DNA from: Sinorhizobium medicae
GTDB lineage: Bacteria; Pseudomonadota; Alphaproteobacteria; Rhizobiales; Rhizobiaceae
Assembly: GCF_007827695.1 (NCBI RefSeq)
Contig: NZ_VITA01000013.1
Span: 62,001 to 126,000 of the forward strand
DNA length: 64,000 nt
Direction of reading: 5' to 3'
Part shown: one piece after another, positions 1 to 9,158 of the stretch
How the letters are laid out: the number at the start of each line of letters is the position of its first letter
How positions within the stretch are numbered: position 1 is the stretch's first letter
Program-made: the position numbers and the translations under genes
The notes under the pieces: model-generated
Told to the model about the DNA's origin: nothing
The model's input: the letters and a program-made list of their open reading frames with translations, nothing else
Database searches by the model: none

Positions 1-495
1 CAGCGCGTGGTAGCACTTCATCTTGTCGTGGGTGATCGTCTGGATTTCCTCGTCCATCAAAGCTTCGATCTCATGCGAGCGGGCGTTACCGATGATGATC
101 AGCCGCACATAGTCGCAGATGAAGGCGGTCAGCTCCTTGTTCTGCAGAACGGTCGGCGCGGACTGGAAGATCGAGGATTCTTCCGGGTTGTCGATGTGGC
201 TCTCGATTTCGTTGCGCGACTTTGTTCTCAGGTCGCGCATCAGGCTGTAGAGGACGCCGAGCGTATCGAGGTATTGGCGTTCCTTGGGCACCTTGTGCTT
301 GAAGGCTTCGACGAGCGCCTTGCCGGTGTCTTTGACCACCTTCATCGAGTTCGCCATGATGAAGCCGCCGATACCGGCCCCGCCTATGATCATCAGCTCG
401 AAAGGCTGGTTCAGGACTTCCAGGTGGCCGCCCATGGCCATGTAGCCGCCGAGGATACAGCCGAAAGTCACAAGAAGCCCGATGATGATGTTCAT
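1..495 (-). CDS. motA: Flagellar motor stator protein MotA (3' truncated by window edge)
   Basis: MotA forms the proton channel of the flagellar stator with MotB in the inner membrane. The first 165 codons are visible, read leftward from ATG at 495, and the frame is open to the window edge. The N-terminus begins [20 protein letters not shown], a typical first membrane helix, followed by a second hydrophobic stretch (about residues 33-50, [15 protein letters not shown]) and the start of the cytoplasmic domain. The C-terminal helices lie outside the window. It is divergent from the 666-1445 gene, and the roughly 170 bases between them should hold promoters for both. Its partner motB is far away at 17082, as is usual in rhizobia. 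Confidence 0.93.
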   Translation of the reverse strand, partial: MNIIIGLLVTFGCILGGYMAMGGHLEVLNQPFELMIIGGAGIGGFIMANSMKVVKDTGKALVEAFKHKVPKERQYLDTLGVLYSLMRDLRTKSRNEIESHIDNPEESSIFQSAPTVLQNKELTAFICDYVRLIIIGNARSHEIEALMDEEIQTITHDKMKCYHAL

Positions 496-665
496 TGCCG
501 ATACCTGCCGCGATCGTGATTTTCCACCGATGGCATAGGGTTCGATCCTTGCGTGAGGCTGGCCCCGGAGACTGTCGGAGACTTGGGGGGGCGGACGTCC
601 GGGACAGGTTCGCGCAAGCCAATTCGGTCAGGGTTGGCCAATTCATTGCGACAGGGCGGCCGACC

Positions 666-1445
666 GTGACGACGACCTATACGAGCTACAAGCTGATCAC
701 TGCCGATCTCACGAAATCGCTTGAGCGCGTTTCGGAGCAGCCGGATGTTGCCCGTGAGACGGAATATTACCTTTCGAAGATCGGCAGCATCAAAACGCTC
801 GACGAGTTCTTCGCCGACAGCCGGCTTTACGACTACGCTATGAAGGCGCACGGCCTCGAGGACATGGCCTACGCCAAGGCGTTCATGCGCAAGGTGCTTG
901 GCGAAGGCATAGACAGCGATGATGCCTTTGCCAATAAACTGGCGGACGGGCGCTACAAGTCTCTGGTCGAGTCGTTGAATTTCGCTCGGCACGGCGAAGC
1001 CGCCACGTCCTTCGAGCGGGCGCAGAAAGGCGTGGCCGAAAAATACACTCGGCAGACGCTGGAGCAGAAAGCCGGAGAAGAAAACACCGGCGTGCGGCTT
1101 GCGCTCTATTTCCAGCGCATGGCGCCGACAATCGCCAATGGCTATGAAATCATTGCCGACGAGGCTCTCTCGCATGTGGTCCGGACCGTCCTGCAGCTGC
1201 CCGAGGAATTCGCGGCCACCGACGTGGATCGCCAGGCGGCGGCCTACGAGTCGGCGGTCGACCTCAAGGATTTCCAGGACCCACACAAGGTCGCCGAGTT
1301 TCTGGACCGCTTCACCGCCCTTTGGGAGATCGACAATTCTTCCGACGGCTACGATCCGCTTGCGGTTTTCGGCTCCTCCAGCGGATACGGAATTTCTCCC
1401 GACCTGCTTCTGACCATCAACAATCTGAAACTCGGGGGACGCTGA
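666..1445 (+). CDS. DUF1217-type protein of the flagellar cluster
   Basis: A 259-residue soluble protein with no signal peptide or membrane helix. I chose GTG at 666 (MTTTYTSYKLITADLTKSLE) because the in-frame extension upstream runs through the divergent promoter region and has no protein-like character. The sequence is mostly helical, with repeated ETEYYLSKIGSI/LDEFFADSRLYDYAMKAHGL-type segments, and resembles the DUF1217 family that recurs in alphaproteobacterial flagellar clusters. The function is unknown. The stop lies 1 base before the TTG start of flgF, so it is the first gene of the flgF-fliI operon. An assembly or export-associated role is inferred from context only. Confidence 0.75.
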   Translation: MTTTYTSYKLITADLTKSLERVSEQPDVARETEYYLSKIGSIKTLDEFFADSRLYDYAMKAHGLEDMAYAKAFMRKVLGEGIDSDDAFANKLADGRYKSLVESLNFARHGEAATSFERAQKGVAEKYTRQTLEQKAGEENTGVRLALYFQRMAPTIANGYEIIADEALSHVVRTVLQLPEEFAATDVDRQAAAYESAVDLKDFQDPHKVAEFLDRFTALWEIDNSSDGYDPLAVFGSSSGYGISPDLLLTINNLKLGGR

Positions 1446-1446
1446 C

Positions 1447-2172
1447 TTGCAGACCGGTCTTTATGTCGCGCTTTCGTCGCAGATGGCGCTTGAAAAGCGC
1501 CTGAACACGCTGGCTGACAACATTGCCAACTCCAACACGGTGGGCTTCCGCGCGACGGAAGTGAAGTTCAACCAGGTGCTTGGCGACACCAAGCCGACCA
1601 AGGTGTCCTACGTGTCCGAGGGCGAAGAATTCCTGAGCACGAAAACCGGAGCGCTCGCGCGCACGGGCTCCGCGCTCGACTTCGCGGTCAAGGGTGACGC
1701 CTGGTTTTCGATCGACACGCCCGGCGGTCCGGCCCTGACGCGCGACGGACGGTTCACGCTGACCGAGGCCGGCGAGCTCGTGACGATCAAGGGATATCCG
1801 GTGCTCGACGCCGGCGGCGCGCCGATCCAGCTGAACGGCGGTGCCGGCGAAATTACCGTCGGCGCCGATGGAGCCATTCACCAGAACGGTGTCCAGGTCG
1901 CTCTGCTCGGGCTCCACGAGGCGGATTTCAGCAAAGGCTTCATGCGTTACGACAACAGCGCCGTCATGCCGGCCGCTCAACCGGAACCGGTCGTGGACCG
2001 TTTCGATGTCGGCGTGATGCAGGGCTTCCTGGAGGAGTCGAACGTGAACGCCGTCCAGGAAATGTCGCAGCTGATCATGATCACTCGGGCCTTCGATAAC
2101 GTCACCGCGCTGATGCGCGATAGCGAGGGATCGATCGACAAAGCCATCGAAACGCTCGGCGGCAGCCGTTGA
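1447..2172 (+). CDS. flgF: Flagellar basal-body rod protein FlgF
   Basis: FlgF is a proximal rod subunit exported by the flagellar type III apparatus. The 241-residue product has the N-terminal flagellar rod motif (LADNIANSNTVGFRATEVKF, about residues 21-40) and the C-terminal FlgG/E-type helix (LEESNVNAVQEMSQLIMITRAF, about 198-219). Both regions form coiled coils in axial proteins. The start is TTG, preceded by a GGGGGA ribosome-binding site, with one base between the preceding stop and this start, which suggests translational coupling. The length fits the family. Confidence 0.95.
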   Translation: MQTGLYVALSSQMALEKRLNTLADNIANSNTVGFRATEVKFNQVLGDTKPTKVSYVSEGEEFLSTKTGALARTGSALDFAVKGDAWFSIDTPGGPALTRDGRFTLTEAGELVTIKGYPVLDAGGAPIQLNGGAGEITVGADGAIHQNGVQVALLGLHEADFSKGFMRYDNSAVMPAAQPEPVVDRFDVGVMQGFLEESNVNAVQEMSQLIMITRAFDNVTALMRDSEGSIDKAIETLGGSR

Positions 2173-2214
2173 TGATTTCGATGCAATCTTAGGCGGGACG
2201 GAACGGAATTCGGG

Positions 2215-3618
2215 ATGGCACGTGAAGCCACTGAAAAATCTGCGGCATCGACGTCGCTGGCGGCGCTCGCCGGATTGGTCGAGCGCTATGCGAACCCTGA
2301 ATTCGCCATCGCGCCCGGGGGTCATGTCCAGACGATCTCTCCCGGGCATTACACCGTCAGCGGTCTGTCGCGGCACGTTCGGCTTGGCGACTTCGTCGCG
2401 CATAAGAGCGCAACCGGAACCCATCTCGGCGAAGTCGTCCGCGTCGAGCCCGAGCGGGTGGTCGTCTGCCCGATCGAACCCGGGGACCCGATCGGCATCC
2501 ATGATATCGTCATTCGCAAGGGTGCCTTCCGCATAGCGCCGACCGACAAGTGGTGCGGCCGCACCATCAACGCGCTGGCCGAGCCGATAGACAGTCTGGG
2601 TGTGCTGCTGCAGGGCGACGTCCGCCGCTCGATCGCGAACGTGGCGCCCCCTTCCATGACACGCAAGCGGGTGGAGCACGGATTCAAGACGGGTGTGCGG
2701 GCGATAGACATCTTCTCCCCGCTCTGCCTCGGACAGCGCCTCGGCATCTTCGCAGGCTCCGGCGTCGGCAAGTCGACGCTGCTCTCCATGCTGGCGCGGG
2801 CCGACGCCTTCGACAAAGTGGTGATCGCGCTGGTGGGCGAGCGCGGCCGTGAGGTGCGCGAATTCATCGAAGACACGCTCGGCAGCAATCTCTCGAAATC
2901 CGTCGCCGTGGTCGCTACCAGCGACGAGAGTCCCATGCTTCGGAAGATGGCACCGCTGACCGCGGTGACGATCGCCGAACATTATCGCGATCAGGGCGAC
3001 AACGTGCTGCTGATCGTCGACAGCGTTACCCGTTTTGCCCATGCGATTCGTGAGGTGGCGACCGCTGCGGGGGAGCCGCCGATCGCCCGCGGCTATCCCG
3101 CATCCGTCTTCACCGAACTGCCTCGGCTGCTCGAGCGCGCCGGACCCGGCGCGGAGGGGACCGGTACGATCACCGCCATCATTTCGATCCTGGTCGACGG
3201 GGACAACCACAACGACCCGGTCGCCGACTCGGCGCGCGGCATTCTCGACGGGCACATCGTTCTCGAACGCAGCCTTGCCGAAGAGGGTCGCTACCCTCCC
3301 GTCAATCCGCTTTCTTCCATCTCGCGTCTTGCCAGAAAGGCCTGGACGCCGGATCAGGAGAAGCTCGTTGCCCGGCTGAAATCCCTGATCCACCGCTTCG
3401 AGGAGACCCGCGATCTCAGGCTGATCGGCGGCTACCGTCCCGGCGGCGACGCCGACCTCGACATGGCGATCAGGCAGGTCCCGGTTATCTACGACGTACT
3501 GATGCAGACACCCGGCGAGAGGCCCGCCTTCGACGCGTTCACGGACCTCGCCAACGCCTTGAAGGCGGCCGCGACGGGCAATCAGCCGGGCGGCGCCGGT
3601 CCGCGCGGAAGGGGATGA
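2215..3618 (+). CDS. fliI: Flagellum-specific ATPase FliI
   Basis: FliI is the hexameric ATPase at the base of the flagellar type III export apparatus. The 467-residue protein has a Walker A motif (GSGVGKST, about residue 182), Walker B in the VLLIVDSVTRFAHA stretch (about 264-277) and the F1-beta-like catalytic core. The C-terminal tail after about 450 ([13 protein letters not shown]) is low-complexity and specific to this group. Its stop overlaps the next start (ATGA). Neither fliH nor fliJ is adjacent, unlike in enterobacteria. Candidate partners are the genes at 16438 and 30725. Confidence 0.97.
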   Translation: MAREATEKSAASTSLAALAGLVERYANPEFAIAPGGHVQTISPGHYTVSGLSRHVRLGDFVAHKSATGTHLGEVVRVEPERVVVCPIEPGDPIGIHDIVIRKGAFRIAPTDKWCGRTINALAEPIDSLGVLLQGDVRRSIANVAPPSMTRKRVEHGFKTGVRAIDIFSPLCLGQRLGIFAGSGVGKSTLLSMLARADAFDKVVIALVGERGREVREFIEDTLGSNLSKSVAVVATSDESPMLRKMAPLTAVTIAEHYRDQGDNVLLIVDSVTRFAHAIREVATAAGEPPIARGYPASVFTELPRLLERAGPGAEGTGTITAIISILVDGDNHNDPVADSARGILDGHIVLERSLAEEGRYPPVNPLSSISRLARKAWTPDQEKLVARLKSLIHRFEETRDLRLIGGYRPGGDADLDMAIRQVPVIYDVLMQTPGERPAFDAFTDLANALKAAATGNQPGGAGPRGRG

Positions 3619-4193
3619 AATTGACGGATTTCGATGCAGACGAGGTCGTGCGCCAGATTCACCGCGAAGTCGGGATGCCGCTGATCGACAAGCTTCTCGG
3701 GGCAGTCGGTCTGGCCATGGCTGCCTGTGCCACATTCCTGCCGTGGTACGTTTATCTGCACCCGGAGAAGTTCTCGATGCCCTCGCTCTGGCAGGGAACG
3801 ATGCGCGACCTGCCGGAGGGCCAGGAACGGTCGGTCGTGTCGGTGTCGCCGCTCGCGATGACGGACATGGACGAGGAGACCGCCGCCACGGTCGATCGCC
3901 TGACGACGGCTACGGTGCCGGGACTCGAGCGGGATCCCCCGGAAAGCCGCGACATAGGCGCCCCCGATCAACCGTTCCCCGGTCGCGCGAGCTTCAAACT
4001 CATGCATGTCGCCAATGGGCGCGCCTTGATCGAGGATGAGAGCGGCATGTATATCGTCCGGATCGGTTCGCTCTTGCCGGACCACAGCCGGCTTGCCACC
4101 TTCGAAGAGCGCAACGGTCGCTGGGTGATGATCACGTCCAGGGGCGAGGTCTACGAGGCGAGGAATAGACAGGCGATAAGGTGGCGGGGCTAG
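3615..4193 (+). CDS. Single-pass membrane protein of the flagellar cluster, PilP/GspC-like C-terminus
   Basis: A 192-residue protein overlapping the fliI stop by 4 bases, so translation is probably coupled. Residues 30-50 ([19 protein letters not shown]) form one membrane helix, so most of the protein should be periplasmic. After a Pro/Thr-rich linker (about 85-125), the C-terminal 55 residues ([20 protein letters not shown], then [13 protein letters not shown]) resemble the small beta-domain of PilP and GspC, the inner-to-outer-membrane connectors of type IV pili and type II secretion. This resemblance is my pattern recognition and was not searched. A role near the basal body rings would fit, but the function is unknown. 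Confidence 0.7.
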   Translation: MKLTDFDADEVVRQIHREVGMPLIDKLLGAVGLAMAACATFLPWYVYLHPEKFSMPSLWQGTMRDLPEGQERSVVSVSPLAMTDMDEETAATVDRLTTATVPGLERDPPESRDIGAPDQPFPGRASFKLMHVANGRALIEDESGMYIVRIGSLLPDHSRLATFEERNGRWVMITSRGEVYEARNRQAIRWRG

Positions 4194-4318
4194 CTCCCGT
4201 CGCAGCTTGTCCCTCATCCGCCTGCCGGCACCTCCTTCACTGCAGTCCTTCCGCACTTCCCGACAAGTCCCACGCAAGATTACCGCCCTAAGGTCGGCCT
4301 CATCAGCAGGAGCTCTTG

Positions 4319-4699
4319 ATGGAACCGATTCAGCTTTTCGAACTCGCGTCGCGGCAGGCCCAGTGGCTCTCCGTTCGCCAGAACGTCGTGGCGGGCAACA
4401 TCGCAAATGCCAACACGCCGCATTACAAGGCGAGAGACGTCCAGCCCTTCGAAAGCGTGCTCCAGAACACCGGGGTGCAAATGGCCGCGACCCATCGCGC
4501 CCATTTTACCGAGAGTGCGGATGCCGCGCAGGTCACAGAGGTCAGCGCTCTCGACGATGTCGCCGTACAGCAATCCGGCAACACGGTCGCGCTCGAAGAA
4601 GAATTGATGAAGACCGGTGCGATCAAGCGCGACTACGAGCTCAATGCCGGGCTCGTGAAGTCCTTTCACCGGATGATACTCATGACGGTACGGAAGTAA
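4319..4699 (+). CDS. flgB: Flagellar basal-body rod protein FlgB
   Basis: FlgB is a proximal rod subunit. The ATG at 4319 was chosen over the in-frame TTG at 4316 because AGGAG at 4308-4312 sits 6 bases upstream of it. The 126-residue product carries the rod signature [21 protein letters not shown] (about residues 23-43) and a C-terminal amphipathic helix ([19 protein letters not shown]). It is followed after 5 bases by flgC. The 125-base gap before it may carry a promoter separating the fliI and flgB segments. Confidence 0.95.
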   Translation: MEPIQLFELASRQAQWLSVRQNVVAGNIANANTPHYKARDVQPFESVLQNTGVQMAATHRAHFTESADAAQVTEVSALDDVAVQQSGNTVALEEELMKTGAIKRDYELNAGLVKSFHRMILMTVRK

Positions 4700-4704
4700 G
4701 TGCA

Positions 4705-5124
4705 ATGGACCCTTTGACTTCGGCCCTCAAGGTCTCGGCCTCCGGTCTCCAGGCGGAATCGACGCGCTTGCGCATCGTCTCGGAAAACATCGCCAATGCG
4801 CGCTCCACCGGCGACGCCCCCGGAACCGACCCCTATCGCCGCAAGACGATCAGCTTCGCCGCGGAAGTCGACAGGGCAAGCGGCGCCTCGCTCGTGGAGG
4901 TCGAACGCCTCGGCACGGACGATTCGGATTTCAACGTCGAGTTCGACCCAGGCAATCCGGCTGCCGACGAGAAGGGCATGGTGAAGTTGCCCAACGTCAA
5001 CATCCTGATCGAGATGGCCGACATGCGCGAGGCCAACCGCGCTTACGAGGCCAACCTGCAGACCATCAAGCAGGCGCGCGATCTCATCTCCCAGACAATC
5101 GACCTGTTGAGGGCTTCGCAATAA
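4705..5124 (+). CDS. flgC: Flagellar basal-body rod protein FlgC
   Basis: FlgC is a rod subunit. The 139-residue protein starts [20 protein letters not shown], includes the rod motif [10 protein letters not shown] (about residues 26-35) and the C-terminal [20 protein letters not shown] axial helix (about 107-126). The start at 4705 lies 5 bases after the flgB stop, and the TAA stop overlaps the fliE ATG by one base (TAATG). A longer in-frame reading upstream was rejected because it runs over flgB in another frame. Confidence 0.95.
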   Translation: MDPLTSALKVSASGLQAESTRLRIVSENIANARSTGDAPGTDPYRRKTISFAAEVDRASGASLVEVERLGTDDSDFNVEFDPGNPAADEKGMVKLPNVNILIEMADMREANRAYEANLQTIKQARDLISQTIDLLRASQ

Positions 5125-5459
5125 TGATCGATGCAATTCAGTCCATAGGTGCGTTTTCGGCCGTCAAGGAGACCGAAGCCGCCGGTTCGAGCTCGTCCGC
5201 CTCGCTCGCAACGCCGGGTACAGGCGCGGCCGCTCCTCAGGCGGGCAGCTTCGCGGAAGTCCTCGGAAACATGACCACGGATGCCATTCGCTCGATGAAA
5301 TCGGCCGAGGGCGTCTCGCTCCAGGCGATCCGCGGGGAAGCGAATACGCGTGAGGTCGTCGACGCCGTGATGAGCGCCGAGCAGTCTCTCCAGACGGCGA
5401 TCGCGATACGCGACAAAGTGGTCACCGCCTATCTCGAAATCGCGCGCATGCAGATCTGA
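5124..5459 (+). CDS. fliE: Flagellar hook-basal body protein FliE
   Basis: FliE joins the MS ring to the proximal rod and is the first export substrate. The 111-residue product has a low-complexity Ala/Ser-rich N-terminus and the conserved C-terminal region ([20 protein letters not shown] followed by [20 protein letters not shown], ending EIARMQI), which matches the family. It overlaps flgC by one base and is followed by flgG after 11 bases. Confidence 0.95.
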   Translation: MIDAIQSIGAFSAVKETEAAGSSSSASLATPGTGAAAPQAGSFAEVLGNMTTDAIRSMKSAEGVSLQAIRGEANTREVVDAVMSAEQSLQTAIAIRDKVVTAYLEIARMQI

Positions 5460-5470
5460 GGAAAAGAGAC

Positions 5471-6259
5471 ATGAAGGCCCTTTCCATCGCCGCCACGGGA
5501 ATGAATGCCCAGCAGCTGAACCTCGAAGTCATCGCGAACAACATCGCGAACATCAACACGACCGGCTACAAGCGCGCGCGCGCGGAATTTTCGGACCTGC
5601 TCTATCAGACCGAGCGGGCGCAGGGCGTCCCCAACCGCTCCAACCAGGCGATCGTGCCGGAAGGCGCGATCATTGGTCTGGGCGTCCAGACCTCCGCCGT
5701 GCGCAACCTCCATATCCAGGGCAGCCTGGTCAATACCGGCAACGACTACGATCTCGCGCTTGTCGGCCGCGGATGGTTTCAGATCGAGACGCCCGACGGC
5801 GAAACGGTCTACACCCGTTCGGGCGCCTTCAACACCAATGCAACGGGGCAGCTCGTTACGATCGACGGCTACACCGTCGTCCCCGGCGTGACCGTGCCGC
5901 AGGACGCCACCGAGATCGTCTTCACCTCGTCGGGCCAGGTGATGGTGCGCATCGGTAACGACACGGAACTGCAGGAAATCGGCCAGTTGACGGTTGCCAA
6001 CTTCGTCAACGAGGCGGGTCTCGAGCCGATGGGCGAAAATCTGTTCCGACAGACACCGGCTTCCGGCGATGCGATCGTCGGCACGCCGGCCGATCCGGGC
6101 TTCGCGCAGATCAAGCAGAACTATCTGGAGTCCTCGAACGTCGACCCGGTCAAGGAGATTACCGACCTCATCTCGGCCCAGCGCGCCTATGAGATGAACT
6201 CCAAGATCATTCAGGCCGCGGACGAGATGGCGGCCACAGTGAGCAAGAACCTGAGGTAA
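5471..6259 (+). CDS. flgG: Flagellar distal rod protein FlgG
   Basis: FlgG builds the distal rod. The 262-residue protein opens [20 protein letters not shown] with the rod motif [20 protein letters not shown] (about residues 21-40), and ends with the axial C-terminal helix ([20 protein letters not shown], about 220-239). Length and motifs are canonical. It is preceded by a GAAAAGAGA ribosome-binding region and lies within the flgBC-fliE-flgG-flgA run. Confidence 0.97.
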   Translation: MKALSIAATGMNAQQLNLEVIANNIANINTTGYKRARAEFSDLLYQTERAQGVPNRSNQAIVPEGAIIGLGVQTSAVRNLHIQGSLVNTGNDYDLALVGRGWFQIETPDGETVYTRSGAFNTNATGQLVTIDGYTVVPGVTVPQDATEIVFTSSGQVMVRIGNDTELQEIGQLTVANFVNEAGLEPMGENLFRQTPASGDAIVGTPADPGFAQIKQNYLESSNVDPVKEITDLISAQRAYEMNSKIIQAADEMAATVSKNLR

Positions 6260-6277
6260 CAGGAAGAGGAGGCAAAC

Positions 6278-6787
6278 ATGATGTTTCGCCGATCCGCCGG
6301 AGGAAAAGCAATCGCAGGCGGTCGCGCGCGGCCAGTCCGTGCCGTCCTGCTTGCCGCGGTTGCGAGTTGCATGCTTCCGCCGGCCTCTGCCCTCGCAGAG
6401 AAGCCGACGGCCGTCATCCCGAAGCAGACGATCTATCCCGGCGAGACGCTCGATGCGAGCATGCTGGAGGTGGTCGACGTGACCAACCCGGACCTGCGCG
6501 ACGGCTATGTGCGCTCTCTCGACGAGGTCGACGGAATGGTGACCAAGCGGACCCTTCTTCCCGGTCGGGTGATCCTCGCCTCGGCGCTGCGCGAGCAATA
6601 TGCGGTGGAGCGCGGTTCCACGGTTCGAATCGTTTTCAGCAATGGCGGTCTGACGATAACGGCCGCCGGCTCGCCGCTGCAGGACGGCGCCATCGGCGAG
6701 TTGATCCGCGTTCGCAATATCGACACCGGCGTGATCGTCTCCGGGACGGTGATGGCGGACAGCACGATCCATGTGGTGGCGAAATGA
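6278..6787 (+). CDS. flgA: Flagellar P-ring assembly chaperone FlgA
   Basis: FlgA is the periplasmic chaperone that helps FlgI assemble into the P ring. The 169-residue precursor has a basic N-terminus (MMFRRSAGGKAIAGGRARPV) and a hydrophobic signal core (VLLAAVASCMLPPASALA, about 24-41). A SAF-type beta domain covers about residues 45-105 (IYPGETLDASMLEVVDV, LLPGRVILASAL), and the C-terminal SAF/antifreeze-like region ends in GTVMADSTIHVVAK. The stop overlaps the flgI start (ATGA), so FlgA and its client are translated in tandem. Confidence 0.92.
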   Translation: MMFRRSAGGKAIAGGRARPVRAVLLAAVASCMLPPASALAEKPTAVIPKQTIYPGETLDASMLEVVDVTNPDLRDGYVRSLDEVDGMVTKRTLLPGRVILASALREQYAVERGSTVRIVFSNGGLTITAAGSPLQDGAIGELIRVRNIDTGVIVSGTVMADSTIHVVAK

Positions 6788-7899
6788 AAATGCGTGCATG
6801 CAAGTGGCTGCTGACCCTCGCCGTGGCCTTCGCCGCGACACTGAGCTCCGCCTACGCGGCTTCGCGCATCAAGGACGTAGCGTCCCTGCAGGCGGGCCGG
6901 GACAACCAGCTCATCGGTTACGGTCTGGTGGTCGGTTTGCAGGGAACCGGCGACAGCCTGCGCTCCTCTCCTTTCACGGATCAGTCGATTCGCGCAATGC
7001 TGCAGAACCTCGGCATCTCCACGCAGGGCGGGGATTCGCGCACGCGCAACGTCGCGGCGGTGCTCGTCACCGCGACACTGCCGCCGTTCGCGAGCCCCGG
7101 CAGCCGCCTCGACGTGACCGTCGGCTCGCTGGGTGATGCGACGTCGCTGCGCGGCGGGACGCTGGTCATGACCTCTCTCTCGGGCGCCGACGGTCAGATC
7201 TATGCGGTGGCGCAGGGATCGGTGGTCGTCAGCGGTTTCAACGCACAAGGGGAAGCCGCCCAGCTGAACCAGGGCGTGACCACTGCGGGGCGGGTCCCGA
7301 ACGGCGCCATCATAGAGCGGGAACTGCCGTCGAAGTTCAAGGACGGCTTCAACCTCGTGCTGCAGCTCCGCAATCCGGATTTTTCGACCGCCGTCGGCAT
7401 GGCCGCGGCGATCAACAGATATGCTGCCGCCCAGTTCGGGGGCCGAATTGCCGAAGCCTTGGATTCGCAATCTGTCCTGGTTCAGAAACCGAAAATGGCG
7501 GATCTCGCGCGCCTGATGGCGGATGTGGAGAACCTGGTGATCGAGACGGACGCACCGGCCCGCGTCGTGATCAACGAACGCACCGGCACGATCGTCATCG
7601 GTCAGGACGTCCGCGTCGCTCAGGTGGCCGTGAGCTACGGCACGCTTACCGTCCAGGTCAGCGAAACACCGACGATCGTCCAGCCGGAGCCGTTTTCGCG
7701 CGGCCAGACCGCATACGAGCCCAATACCACGATAGAGGCGCAATCCGATGGCGGCACGGTCGCGATCCTCAACGGCTCAAGCCTGCGTTCGCTCGTCGCG
7801 GGTCTGAACAGCATCGGCGTCAAACCGGATGGGATCATCGCGATCCTCCAGAGCATCAAATCGGCGGGAGCCCTACAGGCGGAGCTTGTTCTGCAATGA
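6784..7899 (+). CDS. flgI: Flagellar P-ring protein FlgI
   Basis: FlgI forms the peptidoglycan-level P ring. The ATG at 6784 overlaps the flgA stop and begins a signal peptide (MKMRACKWLLTLAVAFAATL, cleavage near SSAYA-A about residue 25). The mature part carries the family hallmarks IKDVASLQAGRDNQLIGYGL and VVGLQGTGDSLRSSPFTDQS, and ends SIKSAGALQAELVLQ. The 371-residue length is normal. Its stop overlaps the motE start. Confidence 0.97.
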   Translation: MKMRACKWLLTLAVAFAATLSSAYAASRIKDVASLQAGRDNQLIGYGLVVGLQGTGDSLRSSPFTDQSIRAMLQNLGISTQGGDSRTRNVAAVLVTATLPPFASPGSRLDVTVGSLGDATSLRGGTLVMTSLSGADGQIYAVAQGSVVVSGFNAQGEAAQLNQGVTTAGRVPNGAIIERELPSKFKDGFNLVLQLRNPDFSTAVGMAAAINRYAAAQFGGRIAEALDSQSVLVQKPKMADLARLMADVENLVIETDAPARVVINERTGTIVIGQDVRVAQVAVSYGTLTVQVSETPTIVQPEPFSRGQTAYEPNTTIEAQSDGGTVAILNGSSLRSLVAGLNSIGVKPDGIIAILQSIKSAGALQAELVLQ

Positions 7900-8435
7900 C
7901 CGGACACTTCGAAGATTTTATCGCCAGGGCGCGCCGCGCGCTCCTGGGCTCGGTCGCCGGCGCATTCCTGCTTTCGATTTCAGGTGCTTTCGCACAGGAC
8001 GTCACGGCGCCGCCGGCCGACAGCGCGGCGGCCAGCGAAATCGAGAAGTTCTGCACCAACATCGCGGATGCCGCGCGCGACCAGCGCTATGTTCTGCAGC
8101 GCAAGGACCTGGAGAAATTGAAGGCGAATGTCGACGAGCGGATCGCGACGCTGGAGACCCGCCGGGCGGAATACGAAGACTGGCTCAAGCGCCGCAACGA
8201 TTTTCTCAAGCAGGCGGAGCTCGGTCTCGTCGACATCTATAAGTCGATGAAGCCGGATGCCGCCGCGGGCAAGTTGGAGATGGTGCGCCCGGAAATCGCG
8301 GCTGCGATCGTCATGCGCCTGCCGCCGCGCCAGTCGTCGCTGATCCTGAGCGAGATGAGCGACGAGAAGGCGGCGATGCTCACCAATATCATTTCGAGCG
8401 CGAGCGATCCCGATACCTCCAAGGAGCCATCATGA
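7896..8435 (+). CDS. motE: Motility chaperone MotE
   Basis: In S. meliloti MotE is known as a periplasmic chaperone for the motility protein MotC. The 179-residue product has a signal peptide (LLGSVAGAFLLSISGAFA, about residues 17-34) and a Lys/Glu-rich coiled coil (about 60-115, ending NDFLKQAELGLVDIYKSMKP). It ends in an MgtE-N-like helical segment (VRPEIAAAIVMRLPPRQSSL). It overlaps flgI (ATGA) and flgH (ATGA), so it is embedded in a coupled operon. Its client motC lies at 18279. Confidence 0.88.
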   Translation: MTGHFEDFIARARRALLGSVAGAFLLSISGAFAQDVTAPPADSAAASEIEKFCTNIADAARDQRYVLQRKDLEKLKANVDERIATLETRRAEYEDWLKRRNDFLKQAELGLVDIYKSMKPDAAAGKLEMVRPEIAAAIVMRLPPRQSSLILSEMSDEKAAMLTNIISSASDPDTSKEPS

Positions 8436-9142
8436 GAATGCGAATCACGGCCATATTGGCCGCAGGGCTCCTGGCGGGGTGCCAGAACCAGGCCTTCAAC
8501 GAGATCGGGCGAGCGCCGGCCATGAGCCCGATCGGCAGCGGACTGCAATATACGCAGACGCCTCAGCTCGCCATGTATCCAAAGCAGCCGCGCCACGTCA
8601 CGAACGGATATTCGCTCTGGAACGACCAGCAGGCGGCCCTCTTCAAGGATGCACGCGCGATCAATATCGGCGACATATTGACCGTGGACATCCGCATCGA
8701 TGACAAGGCTTCCTTCGAAAACGAGACGGACCGCAGCCGCAAGAACTCGAGCGGCTTCAATCTGGGCGCCAGCGGGGAGTCGCAGACGAGCGATTTTGCC
8801 TGGTCGGGCGATCTCGAATACGGCTCCAACACAAAGACGGAAGGCGACGGCAAGACAGAGCGCTCGGAGAAGCTCAGGCTGCTCGTCGCGGCGGTCGTCA
8901 CCGGGGTCCTCGAAAACGGCAACCTCCTCATCAGCGGCTCGCAGGAAGTGCGCGTCAATCACGAGCTGCGTATCCTCAACGTGGCAGGCATCGTCCGGCC
9001 GCGCGACGTGGATGCCGACAACGTCATCTCCTACGACCGCATCGCCGAGGCACGCATCTCCTATGGCGGCCGCGGCCGCCTGACGGAAGTCCAGCAGCCG
9101 CCATGGGGACAGCAGCTCGTCGACCTCGTCTCGCCCCTCTGA
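8432..9142 (+). CDS. flgH: Flagellar L-ring protein FlgH
   Basis: FlgH forms the outer-membrane L ring and is a lipoprotein. The 236-residue precursor begins MRMRITAILAAGLLAGC, with the lipobox Leu-Ala-Gly-Cys placing the acylated cysteine at residue 17. Family segments include SLWNDQQAALFKDARAINIG (about 67-86) and ILNVAGIVRPRDVDADNVIS (about 178-197). The start overlaps the motE stop by 4 bases. Confidence 0.96.
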   Translation: MRMRITAILAAGLLAGCQNQAFNEIGRAPAMSPIGSGLQYTQTPQLAMYPKQPRHVTNGYSLWNDQQAALFKDARAINIGDILTVDIRIDDKASFENETDRSRKNSSGFNLGASGESQTSDFAWSGDLEYGSNTKTEGDGKTERSEKLRLLVAAVVTGVLENGNLLISGSQEVRVNHELRILNVAGIVRPRDVDADNVISYDRIAEARISYGGRGRLTEVQQPPWGQQLVDLVSPL

Positions 9143-9158
9143 TCGGCCGGAACGCACA

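Noticed and set aside
1417-3735. A 772-codon open frame on the minus strand opposite flgF and fliI
   Set aside because: It is a GC-rich shadow of fliI and flgF codon structure, Arg/Asp/Gly-rich without domains, and both opposite genes are certain.
4207-4704. Long in-frame extension upstream of flgC
   Set aside because: It runs through flgB in another frame with Arg-rich shadow composition; FlgC clearly begins at 4705.
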